From: Icerya purchasi | Lineage: Eukaryota; Arthropoda; Insecta; Hemiptera; Monophlebidae | Direction of reading: 5' to 3' | Assembly: GCA_039619475.1 (NCBI GenBank) | Contig: CM077115.1 | Location: 238,514,192 to 238,578,191, forward strand | Length of the DNA: 64,000 bases | Shown: positions 31,991 through 43,740 of the stretch, piece by piece | Layout of the letters: every line of letters starts with the position of its first letter | How positions within the stretch are numbered: position 1 is the stretch's first letter | Position numbers and translations under genes: made by a program | The notes under the pieces: generated by a model | Database searches by the model: none | What the model was told of the DNA's origin: nothing | Seen by the model: only the letters and a program-made list of their open reading frames with translations

Positions 31991-34959
31991 ATCATTTTAT
32001 TTGGTAAGTGATTAGAAAACAACATGTGCCCGATATTACATGACATACGCAAATGGTCGGCTAATTTCCTTTTTTTGGAATTTTCAGCGCTGAAAAAAAC
32101 TAACCGCGAAATCTATCGCTTTAAAATTTAAATTTGTACGTGCTGGCGGGTAATTTTAATTTTTTTACATAATATTCACCAAAAAAAAAAAAAAAAAAAA
32201 GAAAAATACCTAACCAGAAACTTGGCTTCGAAATTTTAACTTGTATATGTGTTCTTTCAAGTAACATTAAATTGTAAAAAATTTAACATTCCAACTAATT
32301 TTAAACAGTTTCACGATAGAAACTCATAAACTTACATATACTATAAGTTTAAATTGTAAATAATTGAAAACGAAGTTGCTTTTAAAATGTTCGTACATCG
32401 ATTGAACTAGAAAGAAACACGTTGATATATGTAGATTAGAACGGCAAAATGCAAAATGAACGAGAAAAGCCAGAAGGAGCTGCTGCAATTTACCATTTGT
32501 TTTTATATTCAGCAATTGCGAATTGTCATTTTTACGGTAATCCATTTTACCTTCACTGCTGTACAAGAAGAAGAAGAATCAATGACGGTCAAATGAATCT
32601 ATTACCGCAGACGCTTCGACTCTTTCTGGCAAAATGGATCAAACGAGACGACGCCGAAAATTCCCCCCTTCGTACATGTGCAAATGAATTCCGAGCGACA
32701 ACGAAATATTTCGAAACTGAAATATCGCTTCGTCGTTATTGTAAAAAACACATGTTCCCAGGGAGGGGGGATTTACGCCGGTAATTATTAACGATGAGAG
32801 GAGAAGCGGTCGTCGTAAGAATCAAAATGCAGAAATTCAGCTAACGGCCAAATAACGTCGCTGCGGGAAGGCTATCGTCGCATTTATCGTTTCTTTCGAA
32901 AATCAGCCGTCTACCGCATTAATAGGCTGCAGTGCGCCGAATTCGAGCTTTCTATGGAACTCGAACGGAATTGTCTGCGCGTCAAACTGCGGACCAGAGT
33001 AATTCAAATTTTGTAAATTCTATTTTTGTGAACCGGATTTGAAAAGGGTCGCGGAAAGTAATGTCGATACGAACGGAGGAAGGAATTAACGGTAAAAGCC
33101 GAGGGAATGAAAGATCAGCTGCGCAGTAATTTTCGAGAAGAGAAAGCGGACACAATTAACTTACTTACCGGCGGCAAATTCCATCGAATATGATAAAATC
33201 GGTAATAATTCAAAAATGTTCTCGTTCGCTACAGCGAAATCGGAAATTTTATTTAATCCGGTCGCGCGCTGGTACTATTAGACGCGCGTCTCAGTGCTGC
33301 AGAATCCGCGGCAAGTCGAAGGGGAATTTTTCAGGTTGACGAAGGGCGCGCATAGCAGCGGGTCGATCGGAAGTGGAAATGGAATTGCGGCAGACAGGGC
33401 CACTAACGAGAGGGTACACGGTGTCGCGCTGATAAATAGCAGCGCCCCTAAACGAGAAACGGATAGCGGATCGTTAGGGCGGTGGAAGTGGTTTCGAGCT
33501 CATCATGCGAAACAGCGCCCTAATGGCATCTCATTATTTATGGCATTTGTTGATAAAACAAATTGCGATAATAGCGATAATGGCGTTACATTTTTGGACA
33601 CGCTCAAACTCGACCGCCATCCGCCGACTGTCGCAAAAGCTCTGCACGTCCGTATTGTGCCGTGACAGACGCACTAACGTTATCAAATGTGTCGCACACT
33701 GTCAGCGAAAGAGCAGCACTTTGGCCCGCCTGAAATTCGTTCAGCAACTCTTCCTTCCCCCTGAAGAGCCAGTGAAAATTCGTTGATTCGAGCGTCTCCT
33801 CCGAGTGCTAATTGAAATTTTTCACCGTTGAAAAACGTCTTTACAGCCTTTGCGCGATAGATCGTCGTCTATTGTTCGACCAGTTATTCTCTCTTGCCCC
33901 CGGGCAAGCCAAAATCAAAGCGGAACGCAGATGCCGGCACGACTATTTTTCCAAAATTCTGCCGACTATCATGCTGTAAAATCAAGTTCGCTAAAGCAGT
34001 TTTTGATTATTGCGTGTTCCGACTACTGCGGTTGTCCGCTATCAATTCAAACTTCGACCGAGTTATAAAATCGGGTCAAATCCGCGCTCAAGACTCTGAA
34101 AGCAGCAAAACATCTTTGTCAAGTTTTTATAGAGTTGCGCGTGCAACAAACGTATTTCACACGGTTGAGACTAAATCCATCGTTGAAGGTGTAATATCCA
34201 ACTACGGTCCGAAGATACAATTGTGTACGGATTGCCTAAACTGTTGGAAAAATTCTAACCACACCACTGCGATGAATGCAATGCTGTATTGACCAGAAAA
34301 AAACTGTTCTGCGTGAGATTTTATTTTGTGGTAGACATTGCGCGCGGCTTACTAATGCGGCTAATTAATCGTTAATAAACTGCGGAGCAATGAGCCTTTT
34401 CCTAGAACGTCTTGCTAGTTCGCATAGGTCGGGAAAGATGCAGTTCGTAATTCTTGTCAGAAATATAAAAACCAAATAAATTTCCAATTATCGTACATTT
34501 TCTTCCGGGTGAACTAAAAATAATTGAGAAATTACGGCTTTTTCAGGCTTGAAAAGAAAAAAGTGTTTAAAAATTACCTTATATTACGTATAAGATCTCT
34601 AAAAATACTTTTGTAACGATTCTGTTAGTTCACATTGAAGTCAATACTGTAGAGAATAAATTTTAGTTCAATAGGTCGTTCAGTTTTTTAATATCCAATT
34701 CAGAGGACAATCGAAAAAATTAAAACTCGGGAAAACACGTTTTAAAAAGTTTTCAATAAGAGACCCGCCCACACCGTGATCCATGGTGGTGCAGTGAAGT
34801 TGCCGTGGCAATACCGTAAACGAGCCTGAATTCAAAAAAAAAGCTAGCGTTACATAATTACGATGAAGAAGCAAGAATGCTGGATCTCTTTCATCGACTC
34901 TATAGCCCAATCCACATCTAACCAAACGACGTGGCCAAAAATTAAATCGAATGAATGGC
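31991..34959. other. Apparently unique stretch with a GC-rich island (about 32800-33900)
   Basis: An A-run sits at about 32181-32200. From 32.8 to 33.9 kb the sequence is richer in CpG and GATA/TTAT-type motifs (e.g. tttatggcatttgttgataa near 33538). It could be a conserved non-coding element or hold exons. Frames at 32449-32784, 33294-33665, 33505-33786 and 33894-34292 overlap one another and match nothing recognised. None is called as a gene. Confidence 0.3.
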
Positions 34960-35290
34960 CTTAATCGATCCAACGTTCCTACCTCCTTAATCCGTAATAA
35001 CTCAGTCGTATCAGATCCAAGCAACGTTGCGGATGTCTTCGCACATAACTACCAGAATGAGTTCTACTCCATAGAGTTTACACATCTAGAAAAATTTTTT
35101 ATGAACAACAAGAATTATCCTTCTCCCCATGGATGCTTTCAACAACAAATATTCTATGGCTGAGTTAAACTTTCAAATCAAATTTCATCCCCGCAACAGC
35201 GCACCTGGCCACGACTCTGTTCATCCATACATAGTTAAATATTTGACAGCATGGGCTAAAGAGTTTCTCCTTAATATTTGGTAACTAAAT
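34960..35290 (+). mobile_element. LINE relic, pre-RT segment
   Basis: The plus-strand frames include SDPSNVADVFAHNYQNEFYS (about 35006-35065), then, in another frame, YSMAELNFQIKFHPRNSAPG HDSVHPYIVKYL (about 35153-35248). The EL...SAPGxDxV.PY pattern is the opening of I/Jockey-type RT domains. It is cut off at about 35290 by the Mutator-like relic. Confidence 0.6.
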
Positions 35291-35319
35291 ATGGTTATTT
35301 AGCGATGAATTCCTCATCA

Positions 35320-35612
35320 ACGATTTTTTGGTAAGAATACAATGATGCACCATCAACTGAACGACTCATTAGAAATTTTGCGTGTGCCCACCCAAACATT
35401 TCGTCAAAAGGTCGTTATTTGATGGTTCTTCATAAATCGGGCGAACGTGCTTCTCAATTTTTTCGGCAGTCAATCAAGCAGCTCAAAAGATCGTTGTTGA
35501 TTGGTGCATTCAGCTTTGCGCCATTCACACCAACTACCGATGAATGATTTAGCATTGCTATCACGGACTTTTTCATTGCTTGGACAGAATCAATATTTCT
35601 TCTAATTGCCAA
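35320..35612 (-). mobile_element. Mutator-like (MULE) transposase relic
   Basis: The minus-strand reading gives AIRRNIDSVQAMKKSVIAML (about 35610-35552) and, in another frame, IEKHVRPIYEEPSNNDLLTK followed by CLGGHTQNF (about 35455-35368). The NDLL.KCLGGHTQN signature and the preceding AIRRN....MKK.V.A..H block match a MULE-type transposase family common in arthropods. Frameshifts and a stop after HTQNF disable it. Confidence 0.6.
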
Positions 35613-35726
35613 ACTATAATAAATTGTTAGCTCTTTTATGATACCTTCAGCCGTTTCTTACTGATAGAAGGGCGACGAGAGCGCCTGATCCTGGCTGAAC
35701 AGAAGCTCACAGTAGAAACGTGTGCA

Positions 35727-35782
35727 ACTATTGTTACAAATTAAACATAAAAAGTGTCTATTTATGTTTAATTTACAATAAT
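35727..35782. repeat. Imperfect hairpin, about 20-bp arms
   Basis: attgttacaaattaaacata faces tatgtttaatttacaataat across a short loop (aaagtgtctatt). It may be a fold-back end of the neighbouring transposon relic. Confidence 0.6.
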
Positions 35783-36604
35783 TTGAAATCATATGTACAT
35801 CAAACTTTAATAACTGCTGTTATAACGTAGTAGCAGAGACACGAAGTCGGAAAGAGCGCCCGAGCTTGGCGGAATGTGCGTACACCTGCTCGACGCTTCA
35901 TTCAGCTTTGCATCCATTTCTAAAAGTATTTCGAATTGTGACATCTGTGACTTTGTGAATACACTCTCGGATAGTTTATCTATCAAATTAGGAAATTCAA
36001 AAGAAACCGATTTTTTTGATCTTCTAAAACGGGATCCTTCTTTAATTCCTATTCGTCATTTATGATTGATATTTTAACGTTAGTCATTTACGATTAAGCC
36101 CTTAGGAAGATGCCACCACGGTCTAATTACCGTGAACGTATATTTCAATTGCATTCGTAGGGTTATCATTAATTTATTCACATCATTATTATTACTCTTA
36201 TTATTATTATTATTATTATTATCCGGTTAATTTTTTTTTTTTTTTATAGTTTATTCACGGAAAATGATACAGAAATATTTCCAAATAGGGCGACCTCAAA
36301 AAGAAAATTCCTGCAAACATTTACATGCATGAAATATAAACGACTTTTAATTGTAGTTGATATACTATCTGCAACGGCTGGATTGGCCGCAATTTCGTGT
36401 AGACAAGTGGGTGTACAATGTTGCTGACCAAGTTCCTGATGTTAGTGTGGAGCGGACCACCCGAATTTATTCACTTTATTTATTACAAATAGCAAATTCA
36501 AATGACGATCTGGATTGGATCGCGAACCGTATCAAATATCCTGACAATGGGTTTTGTTCTTTGACGCTTTGATAAATCTATCCTACTTGTCTCGTTCTAT
36601 CTCC
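35783..36604. other. Non-coding stretch with an ATT microsatellite
   Basis: Contains (att)n at about 36186-36222 and a T-run at about 36231-36245. Frames at 35874-36065 and 36357-36572 show no recognised family. Confidence 0.5.
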
Positions 36605-36800
36605 CTTATGAAGTAAAGTAAGTGCTACTTTCTTAGCAGATCGTCCGGGATTGTGTAATGGAGCTTTTTTTATAATGTACTTAAAGTTCTCTAATGCGGA
36701 TGTGAAAAAATGCCGGAGCTGGTTTCTTCAAGATGACTCGTCTTTGTTTTCATCCGAAGCGCATTTCTCAAATACCTAATTAAATTTCAGATCAGATATA
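36605..36800 (+). repeat. Dispersed repeat relic, second copy
   Basis: gaagtaaagtaagtgctact, then gggattgtgtaatgg, then ataatgtacttaaag: a decayed copy of the block at 26973-27050. Confidence 0.35.
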
Positions 36801-38205
36801 AATGTAAACGAGCTACACCGATGTATCAGTTCATTCGCTAATCGTGAAGATCCCCCTCTCTTGACGGCGATGATATCCTACATATTGTGTAAAATGACTT
36901 CGAGCCTTCCCAGATTTTTTCATTATCCCGTTAATCTTTCATACAAGTCAAAATATTCATAGTAAGAATCATAGTAGGGAATTTTCGCCGGATTTCTGAT
37001 TTCTTCGTTAGGTACGATATAGTTCGTTTCGGAAATGTTATATTGGTTCATAATTATCATGCATATTGCAGTGGCATGCACTTAGGGCATAGTCGCAAAT
37101 TTTAATTTTGCCCCCCCCCCTTTAAGTTAATTTTATGCCGTATAGAGTTAAACGAGCTTTTGTCTCGCTACTGGAAAAGACATTCTGGTCGGGTAAAACA
37201 AGAAAATACAGGGCAAGGGTAAAACGTGACAACACGTGTCTATTTTACGCGTTTCCACCTTCTCCGGTTCGAAAATAATTTCCGTCTTTGTTGCTCGTTT
37301 CACTTTTGAAAAGTACGATTTTAAATCTGAAACGATCGCAAAAGAAAAGAAAAAAACGGCGGAAGAATGGAATTGTGCAATGTTCGTTTCGGTTTGAAGT
37401 TGCGTTACACGACGTTACATTTATTCGGTAGCGGGCATGGACGGAACATCGATTCGGAAACGAGGAAAAATCGCAAAAACATCGTAAGACGCGAAGATGA
37501 TAATCGTATTGCACCTGCATGAACAGGAGGTAATCGAAAAATGTTTTCCACATTAAAAACTCGTTAACAACGGTGTTTCTTTCTCTTTAGTCGCTCAACT
37601 GTGTTCAGGGGCGGAATTGCCGAAACATCGATGTAACCGAGTGTAGGCTGCTTTCGGTGTCTATTTACATAGCCGGCCATAAACTCGTTCGCTCGTTAAA
37701 TATTTCCTAATCCACTAGCGACGTCTGAAGCGTGTCATGCGGTGCTACCGATTTCCTCTGGTCTCCTTTCAAGTCATTACGAAGCGCTCTATAGACTGGC
37801 TGCCTCGGTGTGAGTAATTCCGCCGACGAAATTGCCTCGCTAAAATTTAAAAGATTCTCTCGGTGCTAATTAAAGTTTGTACGATGCGATGCTGCTTCTT
37901 TTCTCTGTTTCCGAAATGAAGAGAACGGGAGAGAGAGTGCGAGAGAAAAACGGACTGGCTTAGATCTGATTTCACGCGACAACGATTATGGTTTTCTTTA
38001 CGATGAAATTTCTAAAACTATCAAATTGCTGTTGCTCGGTAACGAAAATAATCAAAAACCAGCCGTCCTCTATAAACGCTCGAACTAAAACTCGACCGGA
38101 TAGGTTGGCTAAATTCGAACGATTAAAAGATTGAAATTTTTGTTGGAACTTGCCTCTCGCGAAGCGTGCGCATCCGATTCAAATGAGACTAATATGTTAT
38201 ATATA
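36801..38205. other. Apparently unique stretch
   Basis: No repeat recognised apart from a C-run near 37111. The 37.3-38.1 kb part is richer in CpG. The 102-codon minus frame at 37245-37553 matches nothing. Confidence 0.35.
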
Positions 38206-38408
38206 GTATAGAACAGCGGTTCACGAATGAAAACTTAACAAAGTAATTGTTGATACGTAAACAAAATTTCATCGTTTTCTTTTTACTTACAACTTTTACT
38301 ACGATTCCACACATATTCTATTAACTTACAATAAAAAGTATCAAAATTTCAAATATGTAAATAAAAGTTATTTAATAAAAATTTTTAAAACAAATTAATG
38401 TAAAAAAC

Positions 38409-38441
<33 letters not shown>

Positions 38442-38779
38442 AGTTGTGGGTCTCACTGGGCAAATATGCCCGTTGTGTGGGTGCCCAACACTCTTATTAG
38501 CGTTTATTTAAGATAGGAATAGAATACAAAAATTAAAACTGAACTTATTCTATAAATCACAAAAATTATTTAAAACATTAGTTAATAGTATACGTACGCA
38601 TATTAATACATAAGACGCCACGTAATATATATATTTGAGCACCGGAAATGCAGATAGCTTAATATTTTAAATCGATAACGTGATCTTCTGTAGGATATTA
38701 GGATAGACACGATAAAAACAAGGTTCATGTCCGTAAATAAATAAAAATAAAGGGTAGTGGGCTATACTTGATCTTCAAT

Positions 38780-39060
38780 CTTTGCACCCTTCCTTCAGCC
38801 ATTTTTGAACCTCCTTTTTCCACGCACCAATTTTTTTTTTCCTCTAGTATATGATTAGGGATATTATTTATTAATTTGATTAACACTGAGTCATCAGTGT
38901 TATCAATTCGTAGATTTACACCGCGGGGATAAATGTATTACTTTGGTCTCTTGTTAACCGAATCTTTTTCCTGGATGGTAGTTTTATATTATTGACCTTA
39001 AATTCTAGTAATCTATAAAAGAAATAATGCATTTTCGGAGACATTTCATCGTTTTCCTTC
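38780..39060 (-). pseudogene. C-terminal ORF remnant of LINE copy A
   Basis: The decayed minus-strand reading EMSPKMHYFFYRLLEFKVNN, then HPRGVNLRIDNTDDSVLIKL, then KIGAWKKEVQKWLKEGC parallels the intact copy B segment at 40407-40682. Confidence 0.65.
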
Positions 39061-39623
39061 CATACATAATTGATCCAGAGTCGTTTTGCTTCCAGTAGGA
39101 TATAGTATAAGTTTCAAACACCTCTTCTGTATTTTACTTATTTTATTTATTTCTGTTTTTTTTTAGCCTCTCCCCCTATTTGAATTCCGTATAATATTCT
39201 TCACCTTATTATTGAATTGTAATATGTACGTAGTATTCGACGTGCTAATACCTGCTTTATTTTATATAAAGTTGAAATGGTCTGCCTTATTTTCGAGTTT
39301 AAACTTTGAATGTGTTTTTTCCAGTTCACATTTTTATCTATATACCTAGATATTTATAATCATTTACATTCTCCAACGGTGGGCAGAGACACAAATGGGT
39401 ATTGCTATTTTCATGAAGTTCATGTAGGCAGTCGTTATTATGGAGGACAATTCGCGCATCGCGTAACTTTAGAATTGTTCCGAATGTGTAATACTTTTGA
39501 TTTGTTTATATTTATACATAGCCTCCTATCATGTGCCCATTTACTGAAATTATCTATATCCTCTTGTAATAACTTCTCCGTGATCTCTAGATTTTTTTGC
39601 TCCATTAATAAAGAGCAATGTCA

Positions 39624-39962
39624 TCAGCAAAAAGCGTATACTTTCGCATTTTTAATATGCTTGTGTAACGAGTTGGTGTAAGTGAGAAAAAGAATAGGGG
39701 CCAATATGGTACCCTGGCCTACGCCGTATCGAATAGTTTTTTCTTTACTTTTATACCCTGCAATTTTGACCGTGTTCTTTCTATTTGTTATATAATTCCT
39801 AAACCACCTAAGTTGATTATTTTTAATACCCAAATTTTCCAAGTCTTTAATCAATAGTTCGGGGTCAACTAAATCAAACGCTTTGGATAGGTCAATAAAT
39901 GTAATTAAGAATTGGTTCCCCATCGATAGCCCTCTATTTATGATACTTACAGTTGTTCTCAA
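39624..39962 (-). pseudogene. RT fragment of LINE copy A
   Basis: An open minus-strand stretch with NQFLITFIDLSKAFDLVDPE, then WFRNYITNRKNTVKI, then YGVGQGTILAPILFLTYTNS, ending in VYAFC where a frameshift separates it from the ADDIALL catalytic block just downstream (about 39620). Upstream, between 39962 and 40080, the frame has stops (a decayed equivalent of EKNGPLYENQYGFR). RT function is lost. Confidence 0.8.
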
Positions 39963-40082
39963 TAATGTTATCGTGGATCTTTTTTCTCTAAAACCGTGTT
40001 GATTTACATAGAGAGTAGGTTGTTTTTTTCCAGATAATTTCTTAAATGTTTATCAATGTGTAGTGTTCTAAAATGTTAGCTA

Positions 40083-40113
<31 letters not shown>

Positions 40114-40406
40114 GAAATAAGTTTTGGGTCTCACTGAGCAAGTATGCCCGTTATGTGAGTGCCCAACCTCTTATTATCGTTTATTTGACATACAAAATTT
40201 ACATATTATCATTCTTACATCTAACTACATCTTAAAACTAAGCTATTTTGCTAAGTACGTCTTATACAAAGTTGCACACATACCTAATGCCACATTTGTG
40301 CTGATTATCACATACATCCGCGAATATGCGAGAAAGGAATAGAATCGGATGATAATATAGTTAAACAGACCCCGCCTATCCCGAGAAGGTGAACAAGCGG
40401 GACCTC

Positions 40407-40682
40407 TCAAGTATCGCACCATTCCATCAACCACTTCGCTACTTCCTTCTTCCAAATACCAATTTTAGTTTCGTTAATTATATGTTTGGGAATCTTACAC
40501 ATCAACCTGATAAGCACCGCCTCATCGGTATTATCGATTCGTAAATTGACCCCTCTAGGGTGAACATAATAAACATCATTTGGGTTCCTAGTTATTCTGT
40601 TTTTAGGTCTGGTGGGTAACTCTACGTTATTGAGTTTATATTCTAAAAGTCTATAATAATAAAACTGCATCTTAGGAGACAT
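40407..40682 (-). pseudogene. C-terminal segment of LINE copy B ORF
   Basis: The minus-strand frame runs from EMSPKMQFYYYRLLEYKLNN through HPRGVNLRIDNTDEAVLIRL to KEVAKWLMEWCDT and a stop at 40407. It is the end of the LINE polyprotein after the RT and thumb. The function of this C-terminal domain is unknown. Stops between 40683 and 40991 separate it from the RT. Confidence 0.65.
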
Positions 40683-40991
40683 CTCATTATTAACCTTCCA
40701 CCAGCTCGATGTCGCTTCACCTCGCTTCCAATGAGGCCGTATTATTTTCAGACATCATTTCAGAATTTTACCTATCTTAATGATTTCCGTTTTTTTCGCC
40801 TCACCCCATATTTGTATCCCATGTAATACTCTGGACATTACTATTGCATTAAAGTATAACCGTAAAGTTTCATACGAGAGTACCATCTTCAGTTTATATA
40901 ATGCAGGGATAGATTGTTTTATTTTCGAATTCGTGTTTTTTATGTGATTATTCCATTTCAGCGAGTTATCAATAAGTATTCCTAGATATTT

Positions 40992-41870
40992 TTACACTGT
41001 TACATTCTCTAGGTAAGGACATGAGCATAAGAAATCACTGTTAAATCCATATCTTTCGTGTAAGCATTCATTGTTATGTATACGAATTCGCGGGAGTTGA
41101 CTCCTATCTTTTATGACATTTCGAATATGCAGTAGTTTCGATTTACTCCCGTTTATACAAAGCTTCCTATCATGCGCCCATTTACTGAGATTATCAACAT
41201 CTTGCTGCAGTAACTCTTCTGCCATTTCTAAGATTTTATGCTCAATTAATAATACGATATCGTCGGCATATACATACACCTTTGCATTTTTGACATACGA
41301 GGATAATGAGTTCTTGTAAATAAGAAATAGAATCGGGGCTAATATTGTGCCCTGTCCTACTCCACAACGATTCATCTTTTCCTTACTTGTATTACCTGCA
41401 ATTTTTACTGTGCTCCTTCTGTTTTTCAAGTAATCTTTAAACCACCATAATTGTTTATTTACTATGCCCAATTCTTTTAGGTCTTTAATAAGCAGGTTGT
41501 GATCGACTAGGTCAAACGCTTTAGTCAGGTCAATAAAGGCAATTAAGAACTGATTTCCCCTCGATAGTCCTATATTTATTTCATTTACGAACGCTCTTAA
41601 TAACGTTAGTGTCGATCTTTTTTCTCTAAATCCATATTGGTTTTCATAAAGCGGGCCGTTTTTTTCTACATAATTTCTTAGGTGCTTCCCGATGTATTGT
41701 TCAAGTATTTTGGCTAACACTGGCATTATTGTTATTGGGCGATAGTTCTCAATTTGACTTTGATTCCCCTTCTTATAGATCGGTCTAATAATACCTCTTT
41801 TGAGTCCGTCTGGAATGCACTCTTCCTTTATTGAGCGATTAATCATATGAGTTACAATAGGAGTAAACAA
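40992..41870 (-). CDS. Reverse transcriptase domain of LINE copy B (5'-truncated)
   Basis: About 290 codons of nearly complete RT. Blocks in order: GLKRGIIRPIYKKGNQSQIE, NYRPITIMPVLAKILEQ, NQYGFREKRSTLTLLR, FLIAFIDLTKAFDLVDHN, RCGVGQGTILAPILFLIY and KVYVYADDIVLLIEHK. All catalytic Asp residues are present (FID, YADD). There is no true ATG: the frame is open to the truncation point at about 41876. It stops at 40992, within a segment that would continue KYLGILIDNSLKWNNH, so a single premature stop separates the RT from its C-terminal part. It is the most intact RT in the window, but it lacks the endonuclease. Confidence 0.85.
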   Translation of the reverse strand: MFTPIVTHMINRSIKEECIPDGLKRGIIRPIYKKGNQSQIENYRPITIMPVLAKILEQYIGKHLRNYVEKNGPLYENQYGFREKRSTLTLLRAFVNEINIGLSRGNQFLIAFIDLTKAFDLVDHNLLIKDLKELGIVNKQLWWFKDYLKNRRSTVKIAGNTSKEKMNRCGVGQGTILAPILFLIYKNSLSSYVKNAKVYVYADDIVLLIEHKILEMAEELLQQDVDNLSKWAHDRKLCINGSKSKLLHIRNVIKDRSQLPRIRIHNNECLHERYGFNSDFLCSCPYLENVTV

Positions 41871-42429
41871 CTTTACATTACAGATATTATTGTTATTAGA
41901 CGGTAGTTTTCAAACTGATTTTGCACTCGTTTTTTATAATTGTTTCACTGTTTTACTAATAATGGTTTTAAAACTTAGTGTTTAATATACGTTAGTTATA
42001 CATGCGTACATCCGGGGAATAGTATCTAATTTGCGTTTATGTATAAGCTAAAAAAAAGCCTGTTTGGCATCTATACGTAGTTGTAAAAGGGAGCAGAGAG
42101 TCAAAATAGCCCCTTCTTGGCTACTTGAGAGGGTATTAATTTTTAATACTAACCCAAAACTCGTTCAGTAACACACTGATTTAAATGTGTATTTTAAAAC
42201 AATTAAACTCTGAACATCAATGAGTGATTCACATTCCGGTATTTATTAAGGTTTCAGATTTATCTTTATTGATTAACTGGATTTTGTACCCAGTCGATAT
42301 CAGATTATCGGTAATCGCGAGAAGTATTCTAACAAAGATTTTAACCGGTTCGCCAAATGTTCACTAATGATGCTTTGAATTTCAGTCGGTAATTCTATTT
42401 TGTTTTCCTATAGCAGAATTTTATTTAAA

Positions 42430-42736
42430 AGTGGAAAATATTCAACGTTGTTTGTTTTTTTTACCATGCAAATATCCTGACCAAGTGCTGTTTGCATGTT
42501 CCAGTCTTTCCTCCGAGCGTAATATCCAGTACGTTTAATTATTAAAGCTGAATTATCCTACTCCATATAGTGCTTCCTATATCTTAGCTTTGCCGTCATC
42601 CAATGTGGTTCCTATTCTTGTCTCTTTTCTGTCATCGATTTCTGACCGGATTAAAATTTAATCTCTAAACTAGTCCAAGTGTCCTGGGTAGCTGCCCTTA
42701 GTCGGCCAAGCCCAAAAAAAGAAAAAAAAAAAAAAA
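42430..42736 (+). mobile_element. I-clade-like LINE 3' relic inside the hAT
   Basis: The plus-strand reading CKYPDQVLFACSSLSSERNI (about 42468) parallels the CCHC tail of the 29.6-30.7 kb copy, as does ELSYSI.CFLYLSFAVIQCG. It ends ggccaagccc plus an A-rich tail at about 42713-42736. Short and stop-ridden. Confidence 0.65.
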
Positions 42737-43479
42737 ATCTAGAAATTTAGTTTCTTTTTGAAATTTTGTCTCTCGCAGTAAATATGGTTGTGTTGTGCTA
42801 TTCCTTGTAAAGATTCCGGAAAAATGAGCTAACTTCATAAGCCAAACTAGACCCGTTATTATGAGAAAAAAACAGGTTGCTTTAGGCGAGAAAATAGACA
42901 CCGAAACATAAAAAAGGGAACGCAGTTTCTTCTTTGTGACTACTACTAAGGCTTATCGACGGTGTGTGCATTTGATGTAAATAAGGAGAGAAGGGCTTTA
43001 TAATCTAAAACGACGCTTTTATTTTTTAATTTAAATGTTTTTTTCTTATCGAAAATATCTTTTGGCTATTTCTATTTCTTTCCCGTTTTACGAAAAATTT
43101 TTGGCTTATCTTTGTTTCCCGGTTTTTCCAGTTAGAAGGCAACCCTGATGATTTTCTTGAGGGAAACCCCAGTGACCCTTTCTTCGCGAAACCCACTTTG
43201 CGAACCGCTGGTATAGAAAGTGTCGAGAAATAGGAGATTTCGTTGTATCGGTCGAAAAACACTTTGGAAATTCTCCGCTTCGGTATTTCATTAGATCGTA
43301 CTAAAGTCGGTTAAAAGGTTTTTAAGAAAAAAACAAGAAAAACGCGCAACACCATATACCCGTGTGCTTGTGTGCTGGAATAGTACAGCTGTTTCGTTTT
43401 CGAAAATTCTTCATTTTTAAAAGATATTTTAACACCGAAAATTGATTAAAGCGTTAAATTTATCCTAAAAATGCTACCG

Positions 43480-43740
43480 GTCCAATTCAAGTTTTTTTTT
43501 TGTTTTTTTTTTGTTTTTTTTCTTGTTTGGGTTTTTCCCTGGGCTTGTCAGCAACGGACGATTACCCATCAACATGTGTACATAGTAGCAATTAGGAGTA
43601 ACAAGGAATGGAATCTGACAAAGAATGCTATACCAAAGATGTAGAAACGGCCACATCTGCAATTACAGAGCCCACAGTACAAACGGACAAAGGAATCTGG
43701 CTATAAATAATTAAGGAAGAAGAAACACGGGATGTTTAAA
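43480..43740 (-). mobile_element. LINE 3' end relic, minus strand
   Basis: The T/G-T runs at 43491-43521, followed by ccctgggcttgtcagcaacg, mirror (in reverse) the GCCC-poly(A) ends of the I-clade-like copies. The minus reading PLLTSPGKNPNKKK resembles their C-terminus. Confidence 0.5.

Larger units (their letters stand above)
40082..41876 (-). mobile_element. LINE copy B (GVGQGT family), nested in copy A
   Basis: The 3' poly(A) appears as T(28) at 40083-40110, followed by the shared 3' segment gggtctcactgagcaagtat. The 5' end is truncated at about 41876. Copy A's reading frame continues on both sides (SV / NILEH), which defines this as an insertion. Any target duplication is very short (at most a few bases). 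Confidence 0.8.
38411..41960 (-). mobile_element. LINE copy A (GVGQGT family), interrupted by copy B
   Basis: A minus-strand Jockey/CR1-like LINE with its poly(A) seen as T(27) at 38411-38437. A 3' segment (gggtctcactgggcaaatat...) matches copy B's 3' end. Coding extends from about 38780 to 40080. The RT frame is cut at IANILEH (about 40075) and its upstream part resumes at about 41877-41950 (YKKRVQNQFENYRLITIISV). Copy B therefore landed inside copy A. Copy A carries more stops than copy B, consistent with its greater age. Confidence 0.75.
38206..43218. mobile_element. hAT-type DNA transposon (non-autonomous), with 8-bp target duplication
   Basis: gtatagaa at 38206-38213 is repeated exactly at 43211-43218. 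Immediately inside are inverted ends: cagcggttcac... from 38214, and the complement of cagcggttcgcaaagtgggt ending at 43210. The 8-bp duplication fits the hAT target preference (nTnnnnAn), and CAGnGGTTC ends are common in hAT elements. The 4997-bp interior is mostly later LINE insertions. The original hAT sequence is about 38214-38410, part of 41960-42430 and 42740-43210. No hAT transposase coding was recognised, so it is non-autonomous or gutted. Confidence 0.8.
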
